Assembly (NCBI RefSeq): GCF_003028575.1 | Contig: NZ_PYUD01000001.1 | Location: 1,054,001 to 1,118,000 of the forward strand | Direction: 5' to 3' | Length of the DNA: 64,000 nucleotides | Source: Halomonas urumqiensis | GTDB taxonomy: Bacteria > Pseudomonadota > Gammaproteobacteria > Pseudomonadales > Halomonadaceae | Shown: piece after piece, positions 1 through 10,019 of the stretch | Layout of the letters: every line of letters begins with the position of its first letter | How positions within the stretch are numbered: position 1 is the stretch's first letter | Notes under the pieces: generated by a model | What the model was told of the DNA's origin: nothing | Database searches by the model: none | What the model saw: only the letters and a program-made list of their open reading frames with translations | Program-made: the position numbers and the translations under genes

Positions 1-1638
1 AATCCCTTGCTGGTAGGGGAGGCCGGCGTCGGCAAGACGGCCATCGCCGAAGGGCTTGCCAAGCGTGTCGTCGAGGAAGATGTGCCCGACGTGATCAGCG
101 ATGCGGTGGTCTACTCGCTCGACATGGGCGCACTGCTTGCCGGCACCAAGTATCGGGGTGATTTCGAGAAGCGTCTCAAGAGCTTGCTGGCCGAGCTGCG
201 CAAGCAGCCGAATGCCATCCTGTTCATTGACGAGATCCATACCGTCATTGGTGCGGGTGCCGCGTCTGGCGGTGTGATGGATGCCTCGAACCTTCTCAAG
301 CCACTGCTCTCTTCCGGCGAGCTGCGTTGTATTGGCTCGACCACCTTCCAGGAATACCGTGGTATCTTCGAGAAGGATCGTGCCTTGGCGCGGCGTTTCC
401 AGAAGGTCGATGTGCCAGCGCCTTCGGTCGATGACACCATCCGTATTCTCAAGGGGTTGCGCTCCCGCTTCGAGGAGCACCACCAGCTCAAGTACACCGA
501 TTCGGCACTCGAAACGGCGGCGCGTCTGGCGGATCGCTACATCAACGACCGCTACCTGCCCGACAAGGCCATCGATGTGATCGACGAGGCAGGCGCGCAT
601 CAGCGCTTGCTGCCGCCCGAAGTGCGTGTCGATACCATCGATGTCGACCAGGTCGAAGCGGTGGTAGCGTCCATCGCACGGATTCCGCCGAAGAGTGTTT
701 CCAGCTCCGATCGCAAGCTGCTCGAAAAGCTCGACCGCGATCTCAAGATGCTGGTGTTCGGCCAGGATGAGGCGATCGATAGCCTGTCTGCCGCCATCAA
801 ACTCTCGCGGGCCGGTCTCAAGTCACCCGACAAGCCGGTGGGCAGCTTCCTGTTCGCCGGGCCCACGGGGGTCGGCAAGACCGAGGTGGCTCGCCAGCTG
901 TCGCATATCATGGGCATCGAGCTTGTGCGTTTCGACATGTCCGAGTACATGGAGCGTCACACCGTGTCTCGCTTGATCGGTGCGCCTCCCGGCTATGTCG
1001 GTTATGACCAGGGTGGGCTGTTGACCGAGGCGATCACCAAGAACCCCCATTGTGTGCTGTTGCTCGACGAGATCGAGAAGGCGCACCCGGAGGTCTTCAA
1101 CCTGTTGTTGCAGGTCATGGATCATGGTCGTCTCACCGACAACAATGGCCGCGAGGCGGATTTCCGCCATGTGATCCTGATCATGACCTCCAACGCCGGG
1201 GTCGAGCAGGCCACGCGCCGCTCCATCGGCTTCCAGCACCAGGATCATTCCACGGATGCCATGGAGGTGATCCGCAAGACCTTCTCGCCGGAATTCCGTA
1301 ACCGCCTGGATGGCATTATCCAGTTCCACGCTCTACCCGCCGCGGTGGTGCGCAGCGTGGTGGACAAGTTCCTGGTGGAACTGCAGGCGCAGCTCGACGA
1401 GAAGCGGGTTCAACTGGATGTGGACCTGGAGGCACGCGATTGGCTTGCCGTGAAGGGGTACGACCCCGACATGGGCGCGCGCCCCATGGCCCGATTGATC
1501 CAGGAGAAGCTCAAGAAGCCACTGGCGGAAATGATCCTGTTCGGCGAGTTATCCGAACACGGCGGGATCGTTCACGTCAGCGTGGAAGAGGGAGAACTGC
1601 ACCTGTCGACCGAAGCCGAGCTTGCCGACGCGCCCTGA
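1..1638 (+). CDS. clpA: ATP-dependent Clp protease ATP-binding subunit ClpA (5' end outside window)
   Basis: This is the AAA+ unfoldase that feeds substrates, including N-degron substrates delivered by ClpS, to the ClpP peptidase in the cytoplasm. The window opens inside the first AAA domain. The frame is open from base 1 and begins just before Walker A GEAGVGKTA, followed by Walker B ILFIDEIHTV. The second AAA domain has Walker A GPTGVGKTE and Walker B LLLDEIEKAHPE, and the C-terminal D2-small domain is complete. About 545 residues are visible of a family usually near 750, so the N-domain lies upstream. It converges on infA, as in E. coli. The bpt and aat genes nearby make N-degrons for the ClpAP/ClpS route. 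The identity is secure. Confidence 0.96.
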   Translation, partial: NPLLVGEAGVGKTAIAEGLAKRVVEEDVPDVISDAVVYSLDMGALLAGTKYRGDFEKRLKSLLAELRKQPNAILFIDEIHTVIGAGAASGGVMDASNLLKPLLSSGELRCIGSTTFQEYRGIFEKDRALARRFQKVDVPAPSVDDTIRILKGLRSRFEEHHQLKYTDSALETAARLADRYINDRYLPDKAIDVIDEAGAHQRLLPPEVRVDTIDVDQVEAVVASIARIPPKSVSSSDRKLLEKLDRDLKMLVFGQDEAIDSLSAAIKLSRAGLKSPDKPVGSFLFAGPTGVGKTEVARQLSHIMGIELVRFDMSEYMERHTVSRLIGAPPGYVGYDQGGLLTEAITKNPHCVLLLDEIEKAHPEVFNLLLQVMDHGRLTDNNGREADFRHVILIMTSNAGVEQATRRSIGFQHQDHSTDAMEVIRKTFSPEFRNRLDGIIQFHALPAAVVRSVVDKFLVELQAQLDEKRVQLDVDLEARDWLAVKGYDPDMGARPMARLIQEKLKKPLAEMILFGELSEHGGIVHVSVEEGELHLSTEAELADAP

Positions 1639-1664
1639 ATCGTCGATCCACGGCATGACCACAG

Positions 1665-1685
1665 CGCCCTGTCATTGACGGGGCG
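1665..1685. terminator. Hairpin between convergent clpA and infA
   Basis: A 10-base stem (CGCCCTGTCA pairing with TGACGGGGCG, one G-T wobble) sits between the two convergent genes. Neither side has a long T-run. It could act as a bidirectional terminator, but this is inferred from position and symmetry only. Confidence 0.45.
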
Positions 1686-1702
1686 TTGTCGTGTCTGCGG
1701 CG

Positions 1703-1921
1703 TCAGCGGGAGCGGTAGACGATGCGGCCTTTGGTGAGGTCATACGGGGTCAGTTCGACCTTGACCTTGTCACCGGTGAGGATACGGATGTAGTTCTTGC
1801 GCATCTTTCCGGAGATATGGGCGGTCACCACGTGACCGTTCTCGAGCTCGACGCGGAAAGTGGTATTGGGAAGAGTGTCGACGATGACGCCTTCCATTTC
1901 GATATGGTCTTCACGTGCCAT
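1703..1921 (-). CDS. infA: Translation initiation factor IF-1
   Basis: IF-1 binds the 30S A site during initiation. The product is 72 residues, exactly the usual size, and has the single S1/OB fold. It starts [20 protein letters not shown] and contains the conserved [19 protein letters not shown] segment. A GAGGA ribosome-binding site precedes the ATG. The clpA-infA neighbourhood matches other gammaproteobacteria. Confidence 0.97.
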   Translation of the reverse strand: MAREDHIEMEGVIVDTLPNTTFRVELENGHVVTAHISGKMRKNYIRILTGDKVKVELTPYDLTKGRIVYRSR

Positions 1922-2060
1922 ATAGGCGGTTCCTCGCTGATGGTGGTGCGGTACGACACGACTCTGTCGGGCAAGGTGCCAGATGAGCTGTGCCAGAAGA
2001 ATAGCGCGATATTGTGCCGCATGCCCGCCAGCAAGGCAAAAAAACGCCGTGCCGTAATGC

Positions 2061-2798
2061 TCACATGGTGATCATGCGGCGCCAGTGACGTCCATCAAGC
2101 ATCTCGAGTGGCCGAAAGGACTGCTTGTAGTTCATCTTTCGGCAATCACGTATCCAGTACCCCAGGTAGACATGCGGCAGTGATTGTTGTTGCGCCTGGT
2201 TGACCAGCGACAGTACCGCGTAGGTGCCGAGCGAGCGCCGAACAAGGGATTCGGCGGGGTCGAAGAAGGTATAGATCGCGGACAAGCCATGTTCGAGCTG
2301 GTCGAACGCGGCGACCGCCACCAGCCGACCCTCGAGACGAAATTCGAGCAAGCGGGCATATTCCTGGTCGAGGGTCAGGAAGGTACGGTACTGCTCATGG
2401 CTTGGCGGGTACATGTCGCCATCGGCATGCCGGTTGCGAATGTAGTGGGCATACAGGGCATAGTGCTCGGGATCGAATATCGCAGGGCGGATATGCGAAG
2501 TGAGGTCGGCGTTGCGCCGTGTCAGCTGGCGTTGCTTGCGGCTGGGGGTGAACTCCGCCACCGGGATTCGCACCGAGATACACGCGCTGCACCCCTCGCA
2601 GTGGGGGCGATAGAGATGACGACCGCTGCGCCGGAATCCAAGCAGGGCCAAGGCATCGTAGACACCCCGGCCCGGTGACTCCTGGGGGTCGAGGAACAGC
2701 GTCGTGGCCTCGCGCTGTTCAAGGTAACTGCAAGCATGCGGTACGGTGAGGAAAAACCGCAGGTCACGTACCGGCTGCCGGGGTGCATTGCTGCTCAC
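2061..2798 (-). CDS. bpt: Aspartate/glutamate leucyltransferase (Bpt)
   Basis: Bpt transfers leucine from Leu-tRNA to proteins with N-terminal Asp or Glu, creating a primary N-degron read by ClpS/ClpA. The protein has the arginyl/leucyl-transferase fold: an N-terminal Cys cluster (CEGCSAC near residue 60), RRNADL, and a C-terminal [15 protein letters not shown] block. I chose the GTG at 2798 (245 aa). It follows a GGGAGG site, and it overlaps the aat stop as GTGA, which predicts translational coupling. An upstream in-frame ATG would add 23 residues lying inside aat. Product assignment is from family motifs; substrate specificity is from the family. Confidence 0.92.
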   Translation of the reverse strand: MSSNAPRQPVRDLRFFLTVPHACSYLEQREATTLFLDPQESPGRGVYDALALLGFRRSGRHLYRPHCEGCSACISVRIPVAEFTPSRKQRQLTRRNADLTSHIRPAIFDPEHYALYAHYIRNRHADGDMYPPSHEQYRTFLTLDQEYARLLEFRLEGRLVAVAAFDQLEHGLSAIYTFFDPAESLVRRSLGTYAVLSLVNQAQQQSLPHVYLGYWIRDCRKMNYKQSFRPLEMLDGRHWRRMITM

Positions 2799-3580
2799 CG
2801 CGTGCTTCCCTCCCGCGTGGGGTGTGTCGACAAGCCAGACGAGGTGTCTGATGTCTCGAATGACCAACTGGTCGGCACAAAGCCGAGATCAGCCGATGCG
2901 TGGTGCTTTGGGCGACCCAGCCACTTCTCAAGATAGCCGATGAACTCGTGCCGGGCGATATCCCGGGCGCCCAGGCTTTGCAGATGGCGGGTGTGCATCT
3001 GGCAATCGATAAGTCGGCCACCACCGGCCTGCATGGCGCGTGCCAGGGTCACCAATGCGACCTTCGAGGCGTCGGCCTCACGTGAGAACATCGATTCACC
3101 GAAGAATACCGGGCCAAGTGTTACGCCGTAGAGCCCGCCTACCAGGCGCTTTTCTCGCCACACTTCGACTGACTGGGCTGCACCCAGGCGGTGAAGTTCG
3201 GCATAGGCGTGGCGCATGTCGTCGGTGATCCAGGTGCCGGGCTGGTCATCGCGGGGTGCCGCGCAGCCATCGACAACGGCATTAAAAGCCGTGTTGGCGC
3301 TGACCGTGAAGCCCGCGTTGCGCATGCGCTTGGCCAGGCTTCTGCGCACGATCAGTTGATCCGGGAACAACACCATGCGTGGATCCGGGCTCCACCACAG
3401 GATGGGCTGGTCGTCGCTGAACCACGGGAAGATGCCTCGCTGGTAGGCGGCAAGCAACCAGTCGGCATTGAGTTCGCCGCCGACCGCAAGCAAGCCATCG
3501 GGGTCGGTCAATGCCTCGTCCACTGGCGGGAAGTGGATCGGGCGAGGGGCTAGCCAGGGCAACATCGAGCGTGCATCCAT
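2795..3580 (-). CDS. aat: Leucyl/phenylalanyl-tRNA--protein transferase (Aat)
   Basis: Aat adds Leu or Phe to proteins with N-terminal Arg or Lys, the other branch of the bacterial N-degron pathway. The 261-residue frame carries the family signatures GLLAVGGELNADWLLAAY, GIFPWF, ILWWSPDPR and GGLYGV, and ends in a variable tail. It is transcribed away from ftsK. The 147 bp between their starts must hold both promoters; I see no clear consensus there. Its stop overlaps the bpt start by four bases, so aat-bpt is one operon. Confidence 0.95.
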   Translation of the reverse strand: MDARSMLPWLAPRPIHFPPVDEALTDPDGLLAVGGELNADWLLAAYQRGIFPWFSDDQPILWWSPDPRMVLFPDQLIVRRSLAKRMRNAGFTVSANTAFNAVVDGCAAPRDDQPGTWITDDMRHAYAELHRLGAAQSVEVWREKRLVGGLYGVTLGPVFFGESMFSREADASKVALVTLARAMQAGGGRLIDCQMHTRHLQSLGARDIARHEFIGYLEKWLGRPKHHASADLGFVPTSWSFETSDTSSGLSTHPTREGSTR

Positions 3581-3727
3581 GCGGTATGGACTCTACAGTG
3601 TGACGCCCGAGGTGCATTGGCTCAAGACACGCTGTGATGGTGGGCTCGAGCTCGGTATGATTGGCGCGACGGAACAGATGGACGCCATGACGGTACGCCA
3701 CATCAATGGCGCAAGGGGGATCAACGC

Positions 3728-6700
3728 TTGAGTGTCAACAAGAAGTCCTCGCCACGCAAGGTAAGCGCGGCGAATGCCAAGGAAACGGCAAGGCGTTTCG
3801 GCCTGAAGCTGCAAGGCTCGGCCCGCGAGGGCGTTGCGATCGTGCTGCTCGCGACCTGTGTCTTCCTGCTGCTGGCGCTGTTCAGCTTCCAGCCCGCCGA
3901 CCCCGGTTGGTCGCAAAGCGGGCCTGAGACCAATGTCGAAAACTGGATGGGGCCAATCGGTGCCTGGTTGGCCGATGTTCTCTACTCGCTGTTCGGTGTC
4001 AGTGCGCTATGGTGGCCCGGCATGCTCGGCTTCGCCTCCTGGCGGTTGCTGCGCGCCCGCCAAGTACATCTTGAATGGGATGCCACTGCCCTGGCGGTAA
4101 GGGGTGGGGGGCTTGTGCTGCTGCTGCTCGGCACCACTAGCCTGGGTGCCCTGCATTTCTACATTCCCCCCGGTGAAACCCCGCTGCCTTATTCGACAGG
4201 CGGAATTCTCGGTGAGGGGCTGGCCGGTGCGCTGATACCGATGGTTGGCATCGGTGGTGCCGGGCTGCTGTCCGTAGCCGCCATGTTGTGCGGTTTTCCA
4301 TTGTTCACCGGCATGTCCTGGTTCACGGTGATGGACGAGCTTGGTCATCGAGCCCTGATGCTGTGGCGCTGGAGCGCCGAGCGGTTTGCCTTCACCCGCG
4401 AGCGTGAGGAGGACGACGCCTCGGCGCCCGAGCCCTCAGCGAAGCAGCAAGCCCCTGAATCACAGCACGCTCCCAAGCCACCTGAGACGGACGGTTCTGA
4501 CGAACAGACGACCGCGCCACGCCGTCGCTGGTGGCAGCGTCTTGTGCCGGGGTCTCGCCGCGTGCCTGACCTGGATGCCGCCGCAGATGCCCGCCAAGAA
4601 CCAGGCTTCGGCAACGACGGCAGCACCGAGATTCCCTGGGAAGTGCCGGAGCATACCCCCTCGGCCAAGCAGCCCGCTGCGGCGTATACCGCTCAAGCCA
4701 AGCAGGCCCCGACAGTGGGTGTGTCGAGGGGCGTGACGCCACCGGCATCTAGCGCCAACCAGTCGTTGCCACCTGCCGACGAACACCGCGTGCCGGAACC
4801 CATGCTGCCCGACGACGATGAGGTGCCGTCCGCCTGGAGTGGTCCGTCGCTACGTGCCAGCCGCCACGACGATGGTGAGTCCGCCACGGCGCAGGAATCG
4901 GCGTTGATGTCGGCTGCCAAGGGCGGGGAGGAGCCATCGCAGGATCAGCGGGTACACAACGATGAGGCGCCTCGGGCACAAGCGTCATCCGGCTCCTCGC
5001 CGCACTCTCCGGTACGCGATACCGGGCGGCGCGAACCGAGTCTGGTGGACTGGCAGGAGGCCGACTGGGATGACGCCGCCGATGACGACGAGCCACGCCT
5101 TGGCTGGGAGCCGGCGACCCCTGCGCAGGTGCAGGATGACACCCAGCGCAGTGCTGACTCTCCAGCGCCTGATGCGCCGGGCACGCGGCGCGAGACACCA
5201 CCGCCACTTCAGCCGCCCGAGCCTTTGCAGGGCGAGGATGAAGACTTCCCCGAGACTGAGCGTGCGACTCTGCCAGAGACAAGCACCGTGCCCCATGTCG
5301 CCACCGCCGAGCAGGCCCGTGAGGCCGCTGATGACGAGGGCATGCGGTTGTGGACGGTGGAGCACCTGCAGAGCCAGCGCCCGCAGTTCGATGACCTTCC
5401 CGAACCCGATGGCGATGTCCCGAGCCTGCGTCTGCTGACCCCGGCCGAGCCCCAGCAGCGCAACTATACCCCGGAGCAGCTTCAGGACATGGCCGAACTG
5501 CTCGAGGTGCGGCTTCGTGAGTATGGGGTCAAGGCTGAGGTGGTCGATACCTGGCCGGGGCCTGTCATCACGCGCTTCGAAATCAAGCCGGCGGCCGGGG
5601 TGAAGGTCTCCAAGATCAGCAACCTGGCCAAGGACCTGGCGCGCTCGCTGATGGTCAAGAGTGTGCGGGTCGTTGAAGTGATTCCGGGCCGGCCGACGGT
5701 GGGCATCGAGATTCCCAATCCACACCGCGCGATGATTCGGCTGCGTGAAGTGATCGATTCCGATCGTTACCAGCAGGAGGCCTCGGCGTTGACCATGGCG
5801 CTCGGCCAGGACATTGGTGGTGGCCCGGTGGTGGCCAACCTCGGCAAGATGCCGCACCTGCTGGTGGCCGGTACCACGGGCTCGGGCAAATCGGTGGGGG
5901 TCAATGCCATGCTGATCTCCATGCTGCTCAAGGCCACGCCGGATGAGCTCAGGCTGATCATGGTCGACCCCAAGATGCTGGAGCTTTCCGTCTACGATGG
6001 CATTCCGCACCTGCTTGCGCCGGTGGTCACCGACATGAAGGAGGCGGCCAACGCGCTGCGCTGGTGTGTGGCGGAAATGGAACGCCGCTACAAGCTGATG
6101 GCGGCGATGGGCGTGCGCAACATTGCCGGCTTCAATGCCAAGCTCGACGAGGCCGAGCGGGCCGGCGCCCAGGTGGCCGACCCGCTGTGGGAGCCGCAGC
6201 CGTGGGAGATGCATCAGTCGCCACCGGTGCTGGAAAAGCTTCCCTACATCGTGGTGGTGATCGATGAGTTCGCCGACATGTTCATGATCGTCGGCAAGAA
6301 GGTCGAGGAGTTGATCGCGCGCCTGGCCCAGAAGGCGCGTGCGGCGGGTATCCACTTGATTCTGGCTACCCAGCGCCCTTCGGTGGACGTGGTGACCGGC
6401 CTGATCAAGGCCAACATCCCAACCCGCATGGCCTTCCAGGTCTCGTCCCGTGTCGATTCGCGCACCATTCTCGACCAGGGCGGCGCCGAGAACCTGCTTG
6501 GCCACGGTGACATGCTCTATCTGCCGGCGGGCTCGGGCCTGCCGACTCGCGTACATGGGGCCTTCGTCGATGACGATGAAGTCCACCGGGTGGTCGAGGA
6601 CTGGAAGCGCCGAGGCGAGCCTGAGTACATCGATGAGATCCTGTCCGGTGGCGTATCCGCCGAGGCGCTCACCGGGCTCGAGGCCGATGGCAGTGGCGAT

Positions 6701-6916
6701 GGTGACGATGCAGAGCAGGATGCGCTGTATGACGAGGCGGTACAGTTCGTGACCGATACACGGCGGGCGTCCATTTCGGCGGTTCAACGACGCTTCAAGA
6801 TTGGTTATAACCGAGCCGCCCGGCTGGTCGAGTCCATGGAAATGGCAGGCGTCGTCTCGTCCATGGGCACCAACGGCTCGCGAGAAGTGCTTGCCCCACC
6901 CCCCATGCGCGATTGA
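3728..6916 (+). CDS. ftsK: DNA translocase FtsK
   Basis: FtsK is the division-septum DNA translocase that moves chromosome termini and activates XerCD at dif. The protein has 1062 residues. Hydrophobic N-terminal segments (about 38-200) form the FtsK_4TM domain. A Pro/Glu/Asp-rich linker runs from about 220 to 570. The motor has Walker [13 protein letters not shown] near residue 716 and Walker [15 protein letters not shown] near 840. The C-terminal winged-helix gamma domain (about 998-1055) reads KOPS. The start is TTG at 3728 behind AAGGGGG, giving MSVNKKSS. It lies upstream of lolA and rarA, as in E. coli. Confidence 0.96.
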   Translation: MSVNKKSSPRKVSAANAKETARRFGLKLQGSAREGVAIVLLATCVFLLLALFSFQPADPGWSQSGPETNVENWMGPIGAWLADVLYSLFGVSALWWPGMLGFASWRLLRARQVHLEWDATALAVRGGGLVLLLLGTTSLGALHFYIPPGETPLPYSTGGILGEGLAGALIPMVGIGGAGLLSVAAMLCGFPLFTGMSWFTVMDELGHRALMLWRWSAERFAFTREREEDDASAPEPSAKQQAPESQHAPKPPETDGSDEQTTAPRRRWWQRLVPGSRRVPDLDAAADARQEPGFGNDGSTEIPWEVPEHTPSAKQPAAAYTAQAKQAPTVGVSRGVTPPASSANQSLPPADEHRVPEPMLPDDDEVPSAWSGPSLRASRHDDGESATAQESALMSAAKGGEEPSQDQRVHNDEAPRAQASSGSSPHSPVRDTGRREPSLVDWQEADWDDAADDDEPRLGWEPATPAQVQDDTQRSADSPAPDAPGTRRETPPPLQPPEPLQGEDEDFPETERATLPETSTVPHVATAEQAREAADDEGMRLWTVEHLQSQRPQFDDLPEPDGDVPSLRLLTPAEPQQRNYTPEQLQDMAELLEVRLREYGVKAEVVDTWPGPVITRFEIKPAAGVKVSKISNLAKDLARSLMVKSVRVVEVIPGRPTVGIEIPNPHRAMIRLREVIDSDRYQQEASALTMALGQDIGGGPVVANLGKMPHLLVAGTTGSGKSVGVNAMLISMLLKATPDELRLIMVDPKMLELSVYDGIPHLLAPVVTDMKEAANALRWCVAEMERRYKLMAAMGVRNIAGFNAKLDEAERAGAQVADPLWEPQPWEMHQSPPVLEKLPYIVVVIDEFADMFMIVGKKVEELIARLAQKARAAGIHLILATQRPSVDVVTGLIKANIPTRMAFQVSSRVDSRTILDQGGAENLLGHGDMLYLPAGSGLPTRVHGAFVDDDEVHRVVEDWKRRGEPEYIDEILSGGVSAEALTGLEADGSGDGDDAEQDALYDEAVQFVTDTRRASISAVQRRFKIGYNRAARLVESMEMAGVVSSMGTNGSREVLAPPPMRD

Positions 6917-6930
6917 GCGTTCAGCCCGTA

Positions 6931-6954
6931 GAGCGTCGCCTGTTGGCGACGCTC
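6931..6954. terminator. Perfect 10-bp hairpin after ftsK
   Basis: GAGCGTCGCC and GGCGACGCTC form a perfect 10-bp stem with a TGTT loop, 14 bases after the ftsK stop. No T-run follows, so it may be a weak terminator, an mRNA stabiliser, or a pause between ftsK and lolA. Confidence 0.45.
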
Positions 6955-7067
6955 GATCTCAACCTTGCATTCACCATGGAAGCGCGGCCCCCCATTGAAA
7001 CCTGCCGGGGGATCGCGTGTCCGACTGACAGGAATTCACGATGGACCCGTCCAGGGAGACAGCGACG

Positions 7068-7697
7068 ATGTTAGTGAAGAAGACCCTTGCCGCATTCGCC
7101 ATGAGCCTTGCCATGCCGCTTTCGGCGTTGGCCAATGAAGGGGCTGAGCGGCTAACGCACCTGCTCGAACCTCTCGAGACCTATGAGGCGAGCTTCGAGC
7201 AACAGATCCTCGACGCTGATGGAGAGCGCCTGCAGGAGGCCGAAGGCCGCATGTGGCTGTCGCGTCCCGGCAAGTTTCGCTGGGAAGTGGATGCGCCCTA
7301 CCAGCAGGAGGTGGTCTCCGATGGCGAGGAGGTGATCCTGTACGATCCTGATCTTGAGCAGGTCACGGTCCAGGCACTCGATCAGCGAGTCACCCATACC
7401 CCGGCCTTGTTGATCTCCGGCAGCGCCAACGATCTCACCGAGAGCTATCAGGTCAGCCGCCAGCAGCAGGGCAGCGCCGAAACCTTCACGCTCATGCCGA
7501 CTGACGCCGATACGCTGTTCGAGGAACTGAAACTGACGTTCCGTGGTGAACAGCTCACCACGCTTCAGATGACTGACAGCACCGGGCAGCGCACTGCTAT
7601 CGAGTTTCGAGAGATTCGCCAGAATGGCGACATCGACGATGAACGTTTCTCCTTCGAGATTCCCGAAGGCACCGACGTGATTCGCGATTCCCAGTAA
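7068..7697 (+). CDS. lolA: Outer-membrane lipoprotein carrier protein LolA
   Basis: LolA is the periplasmic chaperone that ferries lipoproteins from LolCDE to LolB. The 209-residue product begins with a signal peptide (MLVKKTLAAFAMSLAMPLSA, then LA-N). The family core follows: ASFEQ, a WLSRPGKFRWE block, and an EVILYDPDLEQVT segment. I chose ATG 7068 because AGGGAGA precedes it and the signal peptide starts there; an ATG nine codons upstream would add a charged leader. It follows ftsK and converges with rarA, the usual arrangement. Confidence 0.93.
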   Translation: MLVKKTLAAFAMSLAMPLSALANEGAERLTHLLEPLETYEASFEQQILDADGERLQEAEGRMWLSRPGKFRWEVDAPYQQEVVSDGEEVILYDPDLEQVTVQALDQRVTHTPALLISGSANDLTESYQVSRQQQGSAETFTLMPTDADTLFEELKLTFRGEQLTTLQMTDSTGQRTAIEFREIRQNGDIDDERFSFEIPEGTDVIRDSQ

Positions 7698-7726
7698 GCT
7701 TGAAACGAGACGCGCTTGGCTCCTGC

Positions 7727-9064
7727 TTACGCGTCTCCGCCATCCGCCTTCGCGTCCAGCTCAGCCCGCCACGCCATCAACTGTCCATAACGCTTCTCCT
7801 GACCGAACTCGCTGGGTTGGTAGAAGCGTGCTTTTGGCAGGTCTTCCGGCCAGCAATCATGATCGCTTCCGGCTGGGTAGCCATGTGGTTCGTTGTGGGC
7901 GTAGCGATAGCCCTGGCCGTGGCCCAATGACTCCATCAGCTTGGTGGGGGCGTTGCGCAGGTAGGTCGGTACGTCCACGTGGGGCTGGCCGGCAACGAAC
8001 GCCTTGGCCTGCTTCCAGGCCTTCTCGACCGCATTGCTCTTGGGCGCCACGGCCAGGTGGATCGCCGCGTGGGCAATGGCGCGCTGGCCCTCGTAGTCAC
8101 CAAGGCGCAGGTAGGCATCCCAGGCGGACATCACCAGCGGCAGGGCACGTGGGTCGGCATTGCCGACATCTTCCGAGGCGATAGCGGCCAGCCGGCGAAC
8201 CACATCGAGTGGGTCGCCACCACCCTGCAGGAAGCGGGCGATGTAGAGCAGGGCGGCGTCTGGTCGCGACGAGCGGATCGACTTGTGAATCGCCGAGAGC
8301 AGGTCGTAGTAGTGGTCGCCCTGCTTGTCGAAGGCGCTGGCCTGGTGGCCAAGCACATCCTCGATGGCCTCGCGAGGCAGCACTTCACCATCATCATCGG
8401 CCCGGGCGAAGTCACAGGCGGTCTCGAGCAACCCCAGGGCGCGCCGTGCATCACCGGCGGCGGCCCTGGCCAGCATGGCCAGAACCTCGTCGGTGGCGCG
8501 TATATGGCGCTCGCCGAGGCCACGCTCAGTGTCGGCAAGTGCCCGCCGCAATACGTCGATAAGCTCCGTTTCGTCAAGCGACTTGAGCACATGCACCCGG
8601 GCACGTGACAACAGTGCCGAGTTGACCTCGAAGCTGGGGTTCTCGGTGGTGGCACCGATCAGTGTCAACAGGCCGGATTCCACGTGGGGAAGCAGGGCGT
8701 CCTGCTGGCTCTTGTTGAGGCGGTGGATCTCGTCGAGAAACAGCAGGGTGGTTTGGCCATGGGCGTCACGGGCCTGGGCGCGCTCCACCACCGCGCGGAT
8801 TTCCTTGACGCCTGCCATCACCGCCGAGAGATGTTCGAGGCTGGCGCCCGACTCGGCCGCCAGGATCTCCGCAAGCGTGGTCTTGCCGGTACCCGGCGGC
8901 CCCCACAGGATCATCGAACGCACCACGCCGGTCTCGACCATACGTGCGAGAGGCTTGCCCGGGCCCACCAGCGCCTGCTGGCCGACATACTCGGCCAGCA
9001 GGCGCGGTCGCATTCGCCAGGCGAGAGGGGCGGCCCCAGCGCTTTCCTGGGCGAACAGATCCAT
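7727..9064 (-). CDS. rarA: Replication-associated recombination protein A (RarA/MgsA)
   Basis: This AAA+ clamp-loader-like ATPase acts at stalled replication forks together with SSB and RecA. The 445-residue protein has Walker A WGPPGTGKTTLAE near residue 54, Walker B LLFLDEIHRLNKSQQDALLP, and sensor 1 IGATTENPSFEVN. The C-terminal MgsA/tetramerisation region contains DVPTYLRNAPT. AAGGAG precedes the ATG. It is convergent with lolA, with 29 bp between the stops. Confidence 0.95.
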   Translation of the reverse strand: MDLFAQESAGAAPLAWRMRPRLLAEYVGQQALVGPGKPLARMVETGVVRSMILWGPPGTGKTTLAEILAAESGASLEHLSAVMAGVKEIRAVVERAQARDAHGQTTLLFLDEIHRLNKSQQDALLPHVESGLLTLIGATTENPSFEVNSALLSRARVHVLKSLDETELIDVLRRALADTERGLGERHIRATDEVLAMLARAAAGDARRALGLLETACDFARADDDGEVLPREAIEDVLGHQASAFDKQGDHYYDLLSAIHKSIRSSRPDAALLYIARFLQGGGDPLDVVRRLAAIASEDVGNADPRALPLVMSAWDAYLRLGDYEGQRAIAHAAIHLAVAPKSNAVEKAWKQAKAFVAGQPHVDVPTYLRNAPTKLMESLGHGQGYRYAHNEPHGYPAGSDHDCWPEDLPKARFYQPSEFGQEKRYGQLMAWRAELDAKADGGDA

Positions 9065-9288
9065 ATCGACTCCTTACGTTGATGCGTGGCGGCGGCATCG
9101 TTCCCGACCGGCTGCTAGAGTAATTCTGGCTCCGGCGATGGAACCTGTCCTGTGATGGAACGTATCCTTGACGCCATGCGTCGCGCTGTCATCCGAGGCA
9201 GGGCCGTCGAAGCGCAATGAACCCTGTCCGCGATGGCGCATCCAAGGGAGAGTGCCATCTCCCCGTGTTACCTACAGGAGGGCCCGAC

Positions 9289-9837
9289 ATGCCCATGCTG
9301 ACCCAACTGCGTCTGGATCATGCCAATATGGCGCGCATGTTGCACGTCCTGCAGCTCAAGCAAAAGGCGCTTGCCAAGGGTGAGCGCCCCAACTTCCAGC
9401 TGGTACGTGAGGTGGTGGACTACATTCTCGACTACATGGATGGCTTTACCATGCCGCTGGAGCGGCTCCTGGGCGAGCAGCTTCATGATGTGGCGCCGGA
9501 GAGTGTCGAGCTTACCGAGCGGCTATCCACGGATTATCGAGCGTTGAAATCACGGCTGGCCAGGCTCTCCAACGATCTCGACATGATCCTGATGGATGCC
9601 GTGGTGCCCATGGATCGCTTCGCGGAAGATCTCAAGGCCTACCTGGATGCCCACCGTGCCTATTTACGTGACGAGCGCGAGGAGCTGTTCCCGTTGATTC
9701 GCGACCACTTCGGCGAAGAAGACCTCGACCGGCTCGCCAAGGCCTTGCCGGAAGGAGCGGCCGCCAAACTCGAACGCCTGCAGCAGGCCTACCCGGAACT
9801 GTACGCCGAATTGCGTGACGCCCCGGAAGTCATCTAA
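9289..9837 (+). CDS. Hemerythrin-like (HHE) domain protein
   Basis: This is a 182-residue cytoplasmic four-helix-bundle protein. It starts MPMLTQLRLDHANMARML. Candidate iron ligands include His in RLDHANM, His and Glu in the middle (YLDAHRAYLRDEREELFPLI), and the late DHFGEE segment. The spacing fits the HHE cation-binding family, often linked to oxygen, nitric oxide or iron handling; the exact role cannot be read from sequence. ATG 9289 has an ACAGGAGGG site, so I prefer it over an ATG 24 codons upstream. It is divergent from rarA and followed by murI. Confidence 0.8.
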   Translation: MPMLTQLRLDHANMARMLHVLQLKQKALAKGERPNFQLVREVVDYILDYMDGFTMPLERLLGEQLHDVAPESVELTERLSTDYRALKSRLARLSNDLDMILMDAVVPMDRFAEDLKAYLDAHRAYLRDEREELFPLIRDHFGEEDLDRLAKALPEGAAAKLERLQQAYPELYAELRDAPEVI

Positions 9838-10019
9838 CCGCGGTTCGAATGAGGTGATTTGCTGTCGCCCCCCCGCTGTCAGCATGGCTGGGGGCTATCG
9901 TCTGGGTAAGGTAGAATGTCCGGCATGTTCAGCCGAGTGTTCGTCATGCCTACCGACCCCCTGCGCCCTCGCATGTACCCCCAGCCGCTCAATGCACCCT
10001 GCCGCCGCCTGCGGAAACC

